The notes under the pieces are model-generated. The model was not told the origin of the DNA. It made no database searches and was given only the letters and a program-made list of their open reading frames with translations. The position numbers and the translations under genes are program-made. From assembly GCA_964358645.1 (NCBI GenBank), contig CAYHPW010000023.1, positions 1 through 40,060 of the forward strand: DNA of 40,060 nt, written 5' to 3'. Positions 26,007 to 33,534 of the stretch are shown here, one piece after another (position 1 is the stretch's first letter; the number at the start of each line of letters is the position of its first letter). The DNA is from JBBTDV01 sp038042605 (lineage in GTDB: Bacteria > Bdellovibrionota > UBA1018).

Positions 26007-27094
26007 AAGCCAAGCATTCTTCTTACCGAGCTGAGCTTCAAATGCAACTCGGCCCATTCGCGTTCAAGCTCGCTCTCGGCCACGACACCACAGCCAGCGC
26101 CGATCTTAAGTTCTGCATCCTGCCACTGCACGTTCCGTATAGCTACGACACAGCTATAACATTTGTTACCAGCCGGAAAAAAACCAAATGGCGCGCCAAA
26201 ACGACGACGAGGCACGGTCTCATTCAATATTTCCAACCACTTTAAACCTTGCTCTTTTGGGAAAGCACCCAATGCCGGCGTGGGATGCAAGGCTATGACA
26301 ACTTCATCAAAATCTACAAAATTATCTTTAACAACTTTTATCGGTGTCATCATGTGGCTTATGCCGGGGAAGCGGCGGATTTCCATCTCACTAGCCTTAA
26401 CACGACCGAACCGTGATAAAACCTCGCTTATCGTATCAACAACCACAGAGTGTTCATGCAACTCTTTTTGATTTTTCATGAATCCATCTAAGTCGGTATC
26501 TCCACAGCTACCAGCCAAGGCCATGGAGTTTAGCAAGCCTGCCTCGTTGGAAAAAAGCAGCATCTCAGGAGAGGCACCTAAAATTCCGCTACCTTCCGTC
26601 CAAAAGCCATAAGGCCATACAGATGACTCTGAAGAATAGCGCAACAACGACAAAAGCATAGAGCCAATAAGTCCAGGGTCCACACCGTATCGGGCCGTAG
26701 CAAAGCTGTACGGCACCCCTTTGATAAGCGAACCTTCGCCAATGCGTTTCTTAAGATTGTAAAAAAACTGTTCAAATACCGTTTTATCAGGCTCGGACCA
26801 GATCATTGGCCTTGATTTCCGGTGATGGCTGCCCGCAAAGGCGCTGACCTCATCAACAATTAAACGCATCAAGCTGCTTATCTCGTTGTTGCTTATGTCG
26901 ATATGATTTTCAAACTGGAGCCAAGGCCTTGGCTCCCTTAGAAAGAAATCTGGCGCATAAAATGCCGGCGAAAGAGGATCCCGATTTTCTTTCCATATAA
27001 AAGAACCCCATCCTATGGAAACACCATCGCGCCCAGTGCCAAATAATGCTCCTGAATTTAGGAACTTTTTAATATCCGCTCTTGTCATCTTCAT
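26003..27094 (-). CDS. menF: Isochorismate synthase
   Basis: Converts chorismate to isochorismate and commits it to menaquinone. The 363-aa protein has the chorismate-utilising fold: LGASPEMLLF, ALAGSC, KNQKELHEHSVVVD, SHMMTPI, LHPTPALGAFPK, RRRFGAPFGFF, and the C-terminal GAGCGVVAESELEREWAELHLK. It is the first gene of menF-D-H-B-A-C-E, divergent from the DAHP synthase across 91 bp. Entry into siderophore synthesis is the alternative for isochorismate synthases, but the men operon makes MenF clear. The ATG at 27094 has no strong Shine-Dalgarno; a second ATG two codons later is possible. Confidence 0.94.
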   Translation of the reverse strand: MKMTRADIKKFLNSGALFGTGRDGVSIGWGSFIWKENRDPLSPAFYAPDFFLREPRPWLQFENHIDISNNEISSLMRLIVDEVSAFAGSHHRKSRPMIWSEPDKTVFEQFFYNLKKRIGEGSLIKGVPYSFATARYGVDPGLIGSMLLSLLRYSSESSVWPYGFWTEGSGILGASPEMLLFSNEAGLLNSMALAGSCGDTDLDGFMKNQKELHEHSVVVDTISEVLSRFGRVKASEMEIRRFPGISHMMTPIKVVKDNFVDFDEVVIALHPTPALGAFPKEQGLKWLEILNETVPRRRFGAPFGFFPAGNKCYSCVVAIRNVQWQDAELKIGAGCGVVAESELEREWAELHLKLSSVRRMLGL

Positions 27095-27185
27095 GGCAAT
27101 AATGCGCTAAGCAATATATCAGTAGTGGTAAGTTTGCACTTGTTTAAACCCTGTTTGTTTTATACGTCTGAGTACCGTAAAAACA

Positions 27186-28007
27186 ATGGAACAAATGACT
27201 TTATCTAATCTTTGCGCAACTGATAACACTGTAAAACTTGGCCCGCTGACGCTTGGGGCCGGGAACTTCACCGTAATCGCAGGACCTTGCGCGATTGAAA
27301 GTGAAGAGAGCTTCAACCAAATCGCTCTTGGAGTGAAAGCGGCGGGAGGCGCGGCTCTCAGGGGCGGTATTTTTAAAATGCGTACTTATGCTTCCACTTT
27401 CCAAGGTTTAGGCAGGGAAGCATATGAAATAGTGAAACATGTCAGGAAAAATACTGGGATGCCCGTAGTGGCTGAAATCACCGACCCACGCCAACTCGAA
27501 GAAATGTCGGATTTGGTGGATATGTTTCAGGTTGGAACACGAAACATGTATCACTATGAATTGCTCAAAGAGCTCGGGCGGACGAAGTTCCCGGTGCTCT
27601 TAAAGAGAGGTCTTTCCGCTTATCTCGATGAATGGCTTGCCGCTGCGGACTATATAATTGAGAGAGGTAACCCCAACGTTGTTTTCTGCGAAAGAGGGAT
27701 AAGAACATTTGAAAAAGCCACGCGTAACACGCTCGATTTATCCGCTGTACCATATCTGAAAACCCGGACCAAATTGCCGGTCCTTGTTGACCCAAGCCAC
27801 GGTACCGGCGTGCGGGAGCTGATCCCGCCGATGTGCTATGCCGCAGCAGCCGCAGGTGCGGATGGATTGCTTGTAGAAGTTCACACAAACCCGGAGAAGG
27901 CTCTTTCTGACGGCTTTCAAGCCCTGGATTTACAGTCTTTCAACAACATGATGTCCAAGTTGAAAAAAATCCTGGCCGCATTGGATAAACCGCTGCAAAC
28001 TAAGTAA
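27186..28007 (+). CDS. aroF: 3-Deoxy-7-phosphoheptulonate (DAHP) synthase, type I-beta, core form
   Basis: Condenses PEP with erythrose-4-phosphate, the entry to the shikimate pathway. The 273-aa protein is a type I-beta (KDO8P-synthase-like) core with IAGPCAIES (33-39), LRGGIFKMRTYASTFQGLG, VPVVAEITDP-like strand, VGTRNMYHYELL, VLLKRGLSA, FCERGIRTFE and DPSHGTG. It has neither an N-terminal ferredoxin-like regulatory domain nor a chorismate mutase domain, so it is probably not allosterically controlled by aromatic amino acids (inference). FKMRTYAS replaces the usual FKPRTSPY. It supplies the first step missing from the aro operon and lies divergent to menF. Its stop overlaps the convergent polyprenyl synthase by 8 bp. 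Confidence 0.93.
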   Translation: MEQMTLSNLCATDNTVKLGPLTLGAGNFTVIAGPCAIESEESFNQIALGVKAAGGAALRGGIFKMRTYASTFQGLGREAYEIVKHVRKNTGMPVVAEITDPRQLEEMSDLVDMFQVGTRNMYHYELLKELGRTKFPVLLKRGLSAYLDEWLAAADYIIERGNPNVVFCERGIRTFEKATRNTLDLSAVPYLKTRTKLPVLVDPSHGTGVRELIPPMCYAAAAAGADGLLVEVHTNPEKALSDGFQALDLQSFNNMMSKLKKILAALDKPLQTK

Positions 28008-29037
28008 CCCTATTGGTTGTTAAAGCCAGAATCGATTCAAGAGCCAAAATACACAGCCTTGAAAATTCATCTCCAGACGCAAAAGACGAAGAAAAGCCGG
28101 CAATCTTAGAAAGTTCAGTGCGTGCCGAATCGATATGCTTAACCGCTTTTTGCCTTACACGCGCCTTTGCCTCAGCGAGCTGTTCCTCGGTCCATGGCCA
28201 TTCCTCTATTTTGGATTTAACGTTATATTTTTTAAGGATATTGGCTAATTTTTTAGCCATAGGTTCAGCGCTGACCGACGCGCCAGCCGCCACCATTGTC
28301 GTTGGAAGAGAGCGATCCGCTATAATCATTTCCAATGTAACAAAATTAACAAGCCCGCACCGCAGGTCCTGGGCAAACCCTTTTTCTCCTTGTATTTCAT
28401 AGTCTATGACATCATCAACCATCTGAAATGCCTGACCGAAGTACCGGCCGAACCGGGTACAGGTCTTGACCGTTTCCTCAGAACAGTTCGTGATTCTAGC
28501 CGGAACCATGCAACACCATCCTATCAGCCCGGCAGTCTTAAAATCAGCGATCATTTCAAGTGTCTCGAACGTGACATCTACATTGCCGCGGATACCAAGC
28601 TGCATCCATTCACCATTAACTAGCCCTTTAAAAACCCTTGCAAGGTCCTGAACAAGTTGAAGATTGCCTAGACCAGAAAGTTCATCAAGAGCACGGGAAA
28701 GCAGGTAATCTCCAGCCAAAACTGCTTTGGCATTTGATGCCATGGCATTGATTGTTTCGCGCTGTCTTCGCATCCCGGCTTCGTCAATTATGTCATCATG
28801 TGCAAGCGATGCCGCGTGAGTGAACTCGGCTATCCTTGCAAACGGTGCTACTTTTTTACAATCCAAACCGAACGCGCCACCCATAAGCAAACAAAGGAGT
28901 GGTCTGAGTTTTTTCCCGCCAAACAGGACGGTTTCGTTAAGCAGTGCGGAAATTTCTGGCAATGGATGCTCTTTGGATAAGGAAAAATCCAGCTCCTCTA
29001 GAGTTATCGAAATTTTTTCTGGAAGTAATAACGTCAA
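28000..29037 (-). CDS. Long-chain polyprenyl diphosphate synthase
   Basis: Trans-prenyltransferase that builds the isoprenoid tail. The 345-aa protein has GGKKLRPLL (residues 40-48), the first Asp-rich motif DDIID (81-85), GEWMQLG, FKTAGL and the second motif DDVID (208-212). The residue five before the first motif is Ala, which by the known rule favours a long-chain product (heptaprenyl to octaprenyl or longer) over farnesyl. Neighbouring menA suggests it makes the menaquinone side chain; the length cannot be fixed from sequence. It is convergent with aroF and divergent from the ParB-like gene. Confidence 0.9.
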   Translation of the reverse strand: MTLLLPEKISITLEELDFSLSKEHPLPEISALLNETVLFGGKKLRPLLCLLMGGAFGLDCKKVAPFARIAEFTHAASLAHDDIIDEAGMRRQRETINAMASNAKAVLAGDYLLSRALDELSGLGNLQLVQDLARVFKGLVNGEWMQLGIRGNVDVTFETLEMIADFKTAGLIGWCCMVPARITNCSEETVKTCTRFGRYFGQAFQMVDDVIDYEIQGEKGFAQDLRCGLVNFVTLEMIIADRSLPTTMVAAGASVSAEPMAKKLANILKKYNVKSKIEEWPWTEEQLAEAKARVRQKAVKHIDSARTELSKIAGFSSSFASGDEFSRLCILALESILALTTNRVT

Positions 29038-29282
29038 AAGTGCCTCTCTATAATCTAAATCACACAGGAAATGGCCGGGATTATAATCAGAAGCCCCCGG
29101 AATTCAACCTTTCAATTGCTAAAAAATCCTGAGTTATGTGAAATCACAAGCCAACTTTTATACCCGGCATGTTTTCTACAAAATCCTTGCTAAACAAATC
29201 ATCAAGGTTGTAGTCTTTGCCGCCAATTGACATATTGGCTGTCAGTTTGCGTGATAGGAGCCTTGTCTATAAGGAGAGTGTT

Positions 29283-30278
29283 TTGTCTCCGGTTGTTGAA
29301 CAGCGAATAATCCAGGTTTCCAGCATCATAAGCAACGGATCGCTTTATCGTCTTGGCCGCCAAATATCTCACGTATCTAGCGAAACACACCGCCTCAAAG
29401 CATTTTATTCATCCGTAAAGGAAGTAGGGATACTCCAGCCGTTGCTAACGCATGAATGCAGCCCTGGCGAGTATCATCTCATGGACGGCTTTTTTAGAAT
29501 TAAATTGTGCATTAAACATGGGATCGAGAATGTACCAATCACGCTCTTTCCTGCTGGAACACGGCCAGAAACCCCGCTCAAAGCTTTAATTGCATGCAGG
29601 CATCCCTGGCTGCTGTCATCAGCTCCAGCTAGGATACATTTTGTTTCGCTATTGAATAAACTCAGAATCGACAGAAGACGTATATGTGAGATCTTTCTGC
29701 CATTGCTTGGCATTGAGCCACACGAAGTTTTTTTAAGGAAATATGAATTAGCAGCCAGGCTGCCAGAGGACGTCCTTCAGTACTGCGAGGAAAAGAATTT
29801 TTCCATGAAGCAATGCCTGCAATTATCCGCTTACACCGAGGAACTGCTGTCAACCATTCTTTCATGGAAATCCCATTTGGCGATTACTTCTTCGATATTT
29901 GAGGAACTGCTATCAAATCTAGCAGCATGCATCCGCCGGAGCGGCAAAACATTAGCACAGACACTCGACAAGATCGGTGCTGATCGGATCCTGAGCGCCC
30001 CTTCCGATAGCATCCAACAAAAAACCATCAATATACGACACGCGATCCATAGGCAGTGCTTCCCAATACTTACAGTGAAGAATGAAAAAATGAATGACAT
30101 CAAAAAATCATTTAACTTGCCTGCTAATGCTTCTTTCACTTGGGATGAAACACTTGAGATGAAGAAATTAAGTTTTTTCGTGACAATAAAAAATATGCCC
30201 GAGTGGAAAACATTTATCGGCGCAGCCGGCAAAGACACGGTGGATGAAAAGGTAAGGCTACTTTTAGAAGAACTATAA
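29283..30278 (+). CDS. ParB-like protein with N-terminal ParB/Srx-type domain and central HTH-like region
   Basis: The 331-aa protein has a ParB/sulfiredoxin-type domain at about residues 25-90 (RLKAFYSSVKEVGILQPLL...YHLMDGFFRIKLCIKHG..NVPITLF; the D-G-x-x-R at 68-72 replaces the ParB GERR). A region at about 135-182 aligns with the ParB helix-turn-helix (LGIEPHEVFLRKYELAARLPEDVLQ). The rest is unrecognised. The TTG at 29283 is chosen because AAGGAG lies exactly 6 nt upstream; the frame opens earlier at 29217 without such support. No parA, parS or replication gene is nearby, so a role in chromosome partition is doubtful. It is 4 bp from the radical SAM gene, which suggests a joint function. 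Confidence 0.75.
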   Translation: MSPVVEQRIIQVSSIISNGSLYRLGRQISHVSSETHRLKAFYSSVKEVGILQPLLTHECSPGEYHLMDGFFRIKLCIKHGIENVPITLFPAGTRPETPLKALIACRHPWLLSSAPARIHFVSLLNKLRIDRRRICEIFLPLLGIEPHEVFLRKYELAARLPEDVLQYCEEKNFSMKQCLQLSAYTEELLSTILSWKSHLAITSSIFEELLSNLAACIRRSGKTLAQTLDKIGADRILSAPSDSIQQKTINIRHAIHRQCFPILTVKNEKMNDIKKSFNLPANASFTWDETLEMKKLSFFVTIKNMPEWKTFIGAAGKDTVDEKVRLLLEEL

Positions 30279-30282
30279 AAGT

Positions 30283-31317
30283 ATGATGCACGACCATAAA
30301 GTTCCCGCTACTTACAGAGAGGGTAAGAAAAGTTTTCGCTTGTCTGGAAAACGTGGGCGGGCCCTTGATATTTGCGCCACTTTGAACCACGAATATATTT
30401 GCTGCAACATCCACGTCCTGAGAGCAGTAAGCAATTGCCCGTATGATTGCTCATATTGCTTTCTTCAAAATTACCTGACGGACCATCAAACTACGGTGGT
30501 GGCTGACATAGATGCGCTGATGTCAGAAGTAACCGCCTTGACTACGGCCTATCCAAGGCGTTTTTTCAGGATTGGTACATGGGAGCTTGGCGATAGTCTG
30601 GCGCTTGAGGAGCAAAGCGGCTGTGCATCAGCTCTGGTTAAGGCGTTTGCACGGCTACCAAATGCGCTGCTGGAACTTAAAACCAAATCGGCCTGCGTAA
30701 ACCGGCTGCTAGATATTGAACACAACGGACGGACCGTTGTTTCCTGGTCTTTGAACCCTGAACGGATAATACGCCAGGATGAACATAAAACAGCACACCT
30801 GTCCGAGCGTTTACTTGCCATGAGCAAGGTCTGCGGGGCTGGTTATCCGGTCGGTCTGCATTTTGATCCGATGATTGTTTATGATGGTTGGGAGCAAGAT
30901 TACCAGGAGCTAGTGGAAACAGTTTTCAGTACGCTGCCAACGGAAAGGATCGCATGGATTTCCATCGGGAGCCTTCGTTTTAATCCGGAGATGAAGAAGC
31001 TGATAGAATACAACTTTCCCAAGACGCGTATTACATCTGCTGAAATGATCTTAGGTGGTGACAACAAGGTCCGTTATGTCAAACCACTGCGCATAACGAT
31101 GTATAAACATCTTTACGATTCCATCATCAAATACGGGAAAAGCGGCCCATTCGTTTATTTATGCATGGAGCGATGGGATGTGTGGGAAAAAATTTTCGGC
31201 CACTCTCCGCGTTCAATCAACCACCTGGACTATTTGATCACCTCATCGCTGCACCTTAGATTTCCAGGTTTGGTGCACGAAGCACCGGAACTTTCACTAT
31301 ATGACACAAATGCTTGA
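30283..31317 (+). CDS. Spore photoproduct lyase-family radical SAM protein
   Basis: A 344-aa radical SAM enzyme. The cluster motif CPYDCSYC has the CxxxCxxC spacing (Cys52, Cys56, Cys59), followed by FLQNYL as in SPL. Further similarity to Bacillus SPL runs through SWSLNPERII and GYPVGLHFDPMIVYDGWEQDY. The segment that in Bacillus holds the H-donor cysteine (Cys141, in ASCTSD) reads here GTWELGDSL (98-106), without cysteine. It is therefore an SPL relative, and repair of spore photoproduct is not assured. The organism shows no spore genes in this window. It starts 4 bp after the ParB-like gene and overlaps the aldo/keto reductase by 17 bp. Confidence 0.85.
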   Translation: MMHDHKVPATYREGKKSFRLSGKRGRALDICATLNHEYICCNIHVLRAVSNCPYDCSYCFLQNYLTDHQTTVVADIDALMSEVTALTTAYPRRFFRIGTWELGDSLALEEQSGCASALVKAFARLPNALLELKTKSACVNRLLDIEHNGRTVVSWSLNPERIIRQDEHKTAHLSERLLAMSKVCGAGYPVGLHFDPMIVYDGWEQDYQELVETVFSTLPTERIAWISIGSLRFNPEMKKLIEYNFPKTRITSAEMILGGDNKVRYVKPLRITMYKHLYDSIIKYGKSGPFVYLCMERWDVWEKIFGHSPRSINHLDYLITSSLHLRFPGLVHEAPELSLYDTNA

Positions 31318-32242
31318 ACCACTGGACCCTGTCGGCCTGCTTTTACAACAGCTCTGGCTCGGCACTTGGAATTTGGGCGGTGAGGGATTCGGTCCGTCAG
31401 ACGAGCGTGAAGCAAGACACGTCCTAGAAACAGCTTTCGAGCGTGGTGCCCGTCATTTTGACACCGCTGGTTTATATGGCCGTGGCCACTCGGAAAAACT
31501 GCTGGCAAAAGTGTTAGGGTGCAAACGCAAACAGGTATTTATCGCGACGAAGGGTGGGTTGGTGTGGAACGGTCGCAAAGTCGTTCATGACGCCACACGC
31601 GCCACACTAAGACAAACGCTTCATGAAAGCCTGGATAGATTAAATACTGATTATATAGATTTATATCAGCTCCACTGGCCCGACCCGTCTGCTCCAATAG
31701 AGGAAAGCATAGAGACATTCTTAGAATTTAAAAGCGAAGGTCTTATCAGACACTGGGGGGTATGCAATCTTAGCGCTGAAGACGTGATCCGTCTCTTGCC
31801 TAAAAACGCGCTCATCACCCATCAGATCCACCATAATCCCATTCATAGGGCTGATGATGTTTTAAAAGCAGGGATGCTGGACATGCGTTGTTACAACTGC
31901 ATTTATTCGCCGCTCGAACAAGGTCTTTTGGCTGGTGGCAAGAGTTCCTGGCCTGAGGCTCTGGGCTTGAGGGATGTAAGGAGAAGAAATCCATATTTCA
32001 AAAACACGCAGATATTGGCTTGGGTTTCTAAACTCCGCTCCATCGCGGAAAGAAATAGATTATCACTCCCTGCCATTGTTCTTCAATGGATACTCAAGAA
32101 TGACTCTGTACACGCGCTGATAACGGGACCAAGAACTGTTGATCAGCTTATGGACACACTGGGTTGTTTTTCTTCGCTCAATACAAAACCAACAACTGAA
32201 ATAGAACAATTATGTTCATTCCTTGATAAGGGACCTACCTAA
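31301..32242 (+). CDS. Aldo/keto reductase
   Basis: NAD(P)H-dependent oxidoreductase of the aldo/keto reductase superfamily, 313 aa. The catalytic tetrad is visible: Asp54 and Tyr59 in HFDTAGLYGRGHSE, Lys84 in IATKGG, His125 in QLHWPD. The N-terminal LWLGTWNLGG and the phosphate-binding ITGPRTVDQL near the C-terminus complete the pattern. The carbonyl substrate is unknown. The ATG at 31301 lies inside the end of the radical SAM gene, with GGAAC about 9 nt upstream; a second ATG three codons later is possible. The tight linkage with the ParB-like and radical SAM genes suggests one operon, which continues into infA after 30 bp. Confidence 0.9.
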   Translation: MTQMLEPLDPVGLLLQQLWLGTWNLGGEGFGPSDEREARHVLETAFERGARHFDTAGLYGRGHSEKLLAKVLGCKRKQVFIATKGGLVWNGRKVVHDATRATLRQTLHESLDRLNTDYIDLYQLHWPDPSAPIEESIETFLEFKSEGLIRHWGVCNLSAEDVIRLLPKNALITHQIHHNPIHRADDVLKAGMLDMRCYNCIYSPLEQGLLAGGKSSWPEALGLRDVRRRNPYFKNTQILAWVSKLRSIAERNRLSLPAIVLQWILKNDSVHALITGPRTVDQLMDTLGCFSSLNTKPTTEIEQLCSFLDKGPT

Positions 32243-32272
32243 TGCTAACACTTATCAAAAGGGGTGCATAAA

Positions 32273-32500
32273 TTGTCTAGAGATGATCTCGTATCACTTG
32301 AAGGAAGCGTAGTTGCCACCACGGGTGGCGGAAATTATCAGATTAAGCTTGAAAACGGGACCATTATTCTCGCGCGACTAAGCGGTAAAATAAAGCGCTT
32401 CAAAATCAAGATCCTCGTGGGCGACAAGGTAACGGTCGCGGTTTCGCCCTATGACCCTACTCACGGATTTATCACGCACAGGCAAAGATTAAATACCTAG
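32273..32500 (+). CDS. infA: Translation initiation factor IF-1
   Basis: Small OB-fold factor that occupies the ribosomal A site during initiation. The 75-aa protein aligns over its full length with IF-1 (SLEGSVVATTGGGNYQIKLENG, LSGKIKRFKIKILVGDKVTVAVSPYDPTHG, ITHRQR). The start is TTG at 32273, preceded by AAAAGGGG with an 8-nt gap, which gives the usual length; a GTG at 32264 would add three residues and overlap the ribosome binding site. It sits at the end of the aldo/keto reductase operon rather than in a ribosomal protein cluster. A 13-bp inverted repeat follows 70 bp downstream. Confidence 0.95.
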   Translation: MSRDDLVSLEGSVVATTGGGNYQIKLENGTIILARLSGKIKRFKIKILVGDKVTVAVSPYDPTHGFITHRQRLNT

Positions 32501-32571
32501 CACGGTATTTAACACCAAACTAAAGAACCTTTATTAAATGGCTGTTATTTATTACAAGAGTGTGTGCTTAT

Positions 32572-32611
32572 AAATCCAGGAAGACGACCCAATAGCCATC
32601 TTCCTGGATTT
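32572..32611. terminator. Perfect 13-bp inverted repeat between convergent infA and RRM gene
   Basis: AAATCCAGGAAGA (32572-32584) pairs perfectly with TCTTCCTGGATTT (32599-32611) around a 14-nt loop. It lies between two convergent genes, the expected place for a bidirectional terminator, but neither side carries a strong T-run: the minus-strand side ends TTTATAA and the plus-strand side TTTCGG. It could also be an RNA-stability hairpin. Confidence 0.5.
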
Positions 32612-32636
32612 CGGCTAGATTTTAGTGATCTACTGA

Positions 32637-32978
32637 TTAGTAACGGTTACGACCAAAACCGCCGCCACGGCCGCCGCGATTTCCACCGCCGCCGCCGAAG
32701 CCACCACGGCCGCCGCCGCTGTCACGCGGAACCATTGGTTTTGCCTCGTTTACCGTCATGGCACGGCCTTCGTATTCAGCGCCGTTCAGCTTGCTGATTG
32801 CTGCTGTAGCTTCAGCGTCACTTGCCATTTCTACAAAACCGAAACCTTTTGATCGCCCTGAGTCGCGGTCTGTAATGATCTTTACTGATTCAACTGTTCC
32901 GCACTGAGCGAAAGTATCCTTCAATACTTGCTCGGTTGCTGAGAACGGAAGATTGCCTACATATAATTTCTTACCCAT
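32637..32978 (-). CDS. RRM-domain RNA-binding protein with Gly/Arg-rich tail
   Basis: The 113-aa protein has one RNA recognition motif: RNP2 LYVGNLPF (residues 5-12) and RNP1 KGFGFVEM (44-51), followed by a tail of Gly, Arg and Asn repeats (RGGFGGGGG, NRGGRGGG, ending RNRY). Such glycine-rich RRM proteins occur in cyanobacteria and many proteobacteria and are often cold-induced RNA chaperones; regulation here is not shown. The ATG has an excellent AAGGAGG 5 nt upstream, consistent with high expression. The tail codons make the DNA locally very GC-rich (CCGCC repeats on the plus strand), which should not be mistaken for a repeat element. Confidence 0.95.
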   Translation of the reverse strand: MGKKLYVGNLPFSATEQVLKDTFAQCGTVESVKIITDRDSGRSKGFGFVEMASDAEATAAISKLNGAEYEGRAMTVNEAKPMVPRDSGGGRGGFGGGGGNRGGRGGGFGRNRY

Positions 32979-33141
32979 GAAACCTCCTTATGGCTTGGGG
33001 CCGCTAAAGAGGATATGAGCCCGATTGCCCGCAAACTCGATAGAAGCGTTAGAAATAACAGCAGTTCTATAGCACGGTAACCGCCAGGTAGATAGGGTTA
33101 AATTTGAGGAAAGTGGGCATCACCCTAAGGTGGTCGAACCA

Positions 33142-33534
33142 ATGGCCGTAGTCCGAGAATACCGGGCTTATTGGGGAAAGTCACCGATAATTGATCCAAC
33201 TGAGCTGGCAAAACTTTATTTGGTCAACGGGTGGACGAAAAAAGGGTTAATGGCCCATTTTGATGTCAGTGAATCAACCGTAAAACGGCACCTTCGCGCA
33301 CACTGGCGCCATCCTACATTTTTCATATTATTAGATTATTTGATGGAACCTCGCAGCCGCCTATCGGAGCGCGGGACACCTGTAGTCGGCTGCCCAGCCT
33401 TTTATTATTTCGTGGTGGTCGCCATGATTATGTTGAAGCCGGAAACCTTATCCTTGAGTACTCCTTCGAAAGCGTCCGCTGCGACGAAATTACAGGTGGC
33501 GTTTGGAACTGCGATATTGTCGCAGAAGAACTGA
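33142..33534 (+). CDS. Small helix-turn-helix ORF, possibly with a non-native C-terminus
   Basis: A 130-aa reading frame whose N-terminal half looks like a real DNA-binding domain: DPTELAKLYLVNGWTKKGLMAHF then DVSESTVKRHLRAHW (about residues 19-55) has the spacing of a Hin/resolvase-like helix-turn-helix. AAGGTGG lies upstream of the ATG at 33142. The C-terminal 40 residues are antisense to the end of the secreted-protein gene at 33405-33971, an overlap of 130 bp, and look composition-biased, so the native gene may have ended earlier or been frameshifted after the HTH. No partner gene is evident. Function unknown; the whole ORF could be a remnant. Confidence 0.42.
   Translation: MAVVREYRAYWGKSPIIDPTELAKLYLVNGWTKKGLMAHFDVSESTVKRHLRAHWRHPTFFILLDYLMEPRSRLSERGTPVVGCPAFYYFVVVAMIMLKPETLSLSTPSKASAATKLQVAFGTAILSQKN

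Noticed and set aside
29137..29148. TGTGAAATCACA palindrome upstream of the ParB-like gene, resembling a CRP site
   Set aside because: The half-sites are 2 bp apart rather than 6, so it does not match a CRP/FNR operator; chance is likely in this A+T-rich gap.
29283..30278. ParB-like gene as evidence of a chromosome or plasmid partition locus
   Set aside because: No parA, parS-like repeats or replication genes nearby, and the GERR motif is replaced; its neighbours are metabolic.
30283..31317. Spore photoproduct lyase as evidence of an endospore former
   Set aside because: LolA, GmhB and an LPS-type exporter indicate a Gram-negative cell; no sporulation genes are present and the catalytic Cys region is missing.
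32640..32720. CCGCC-rich stretch looking like a repeat array
   Set aside because: It is the coding sequence of the Gly/Arg-rich tail of the RRM protein.
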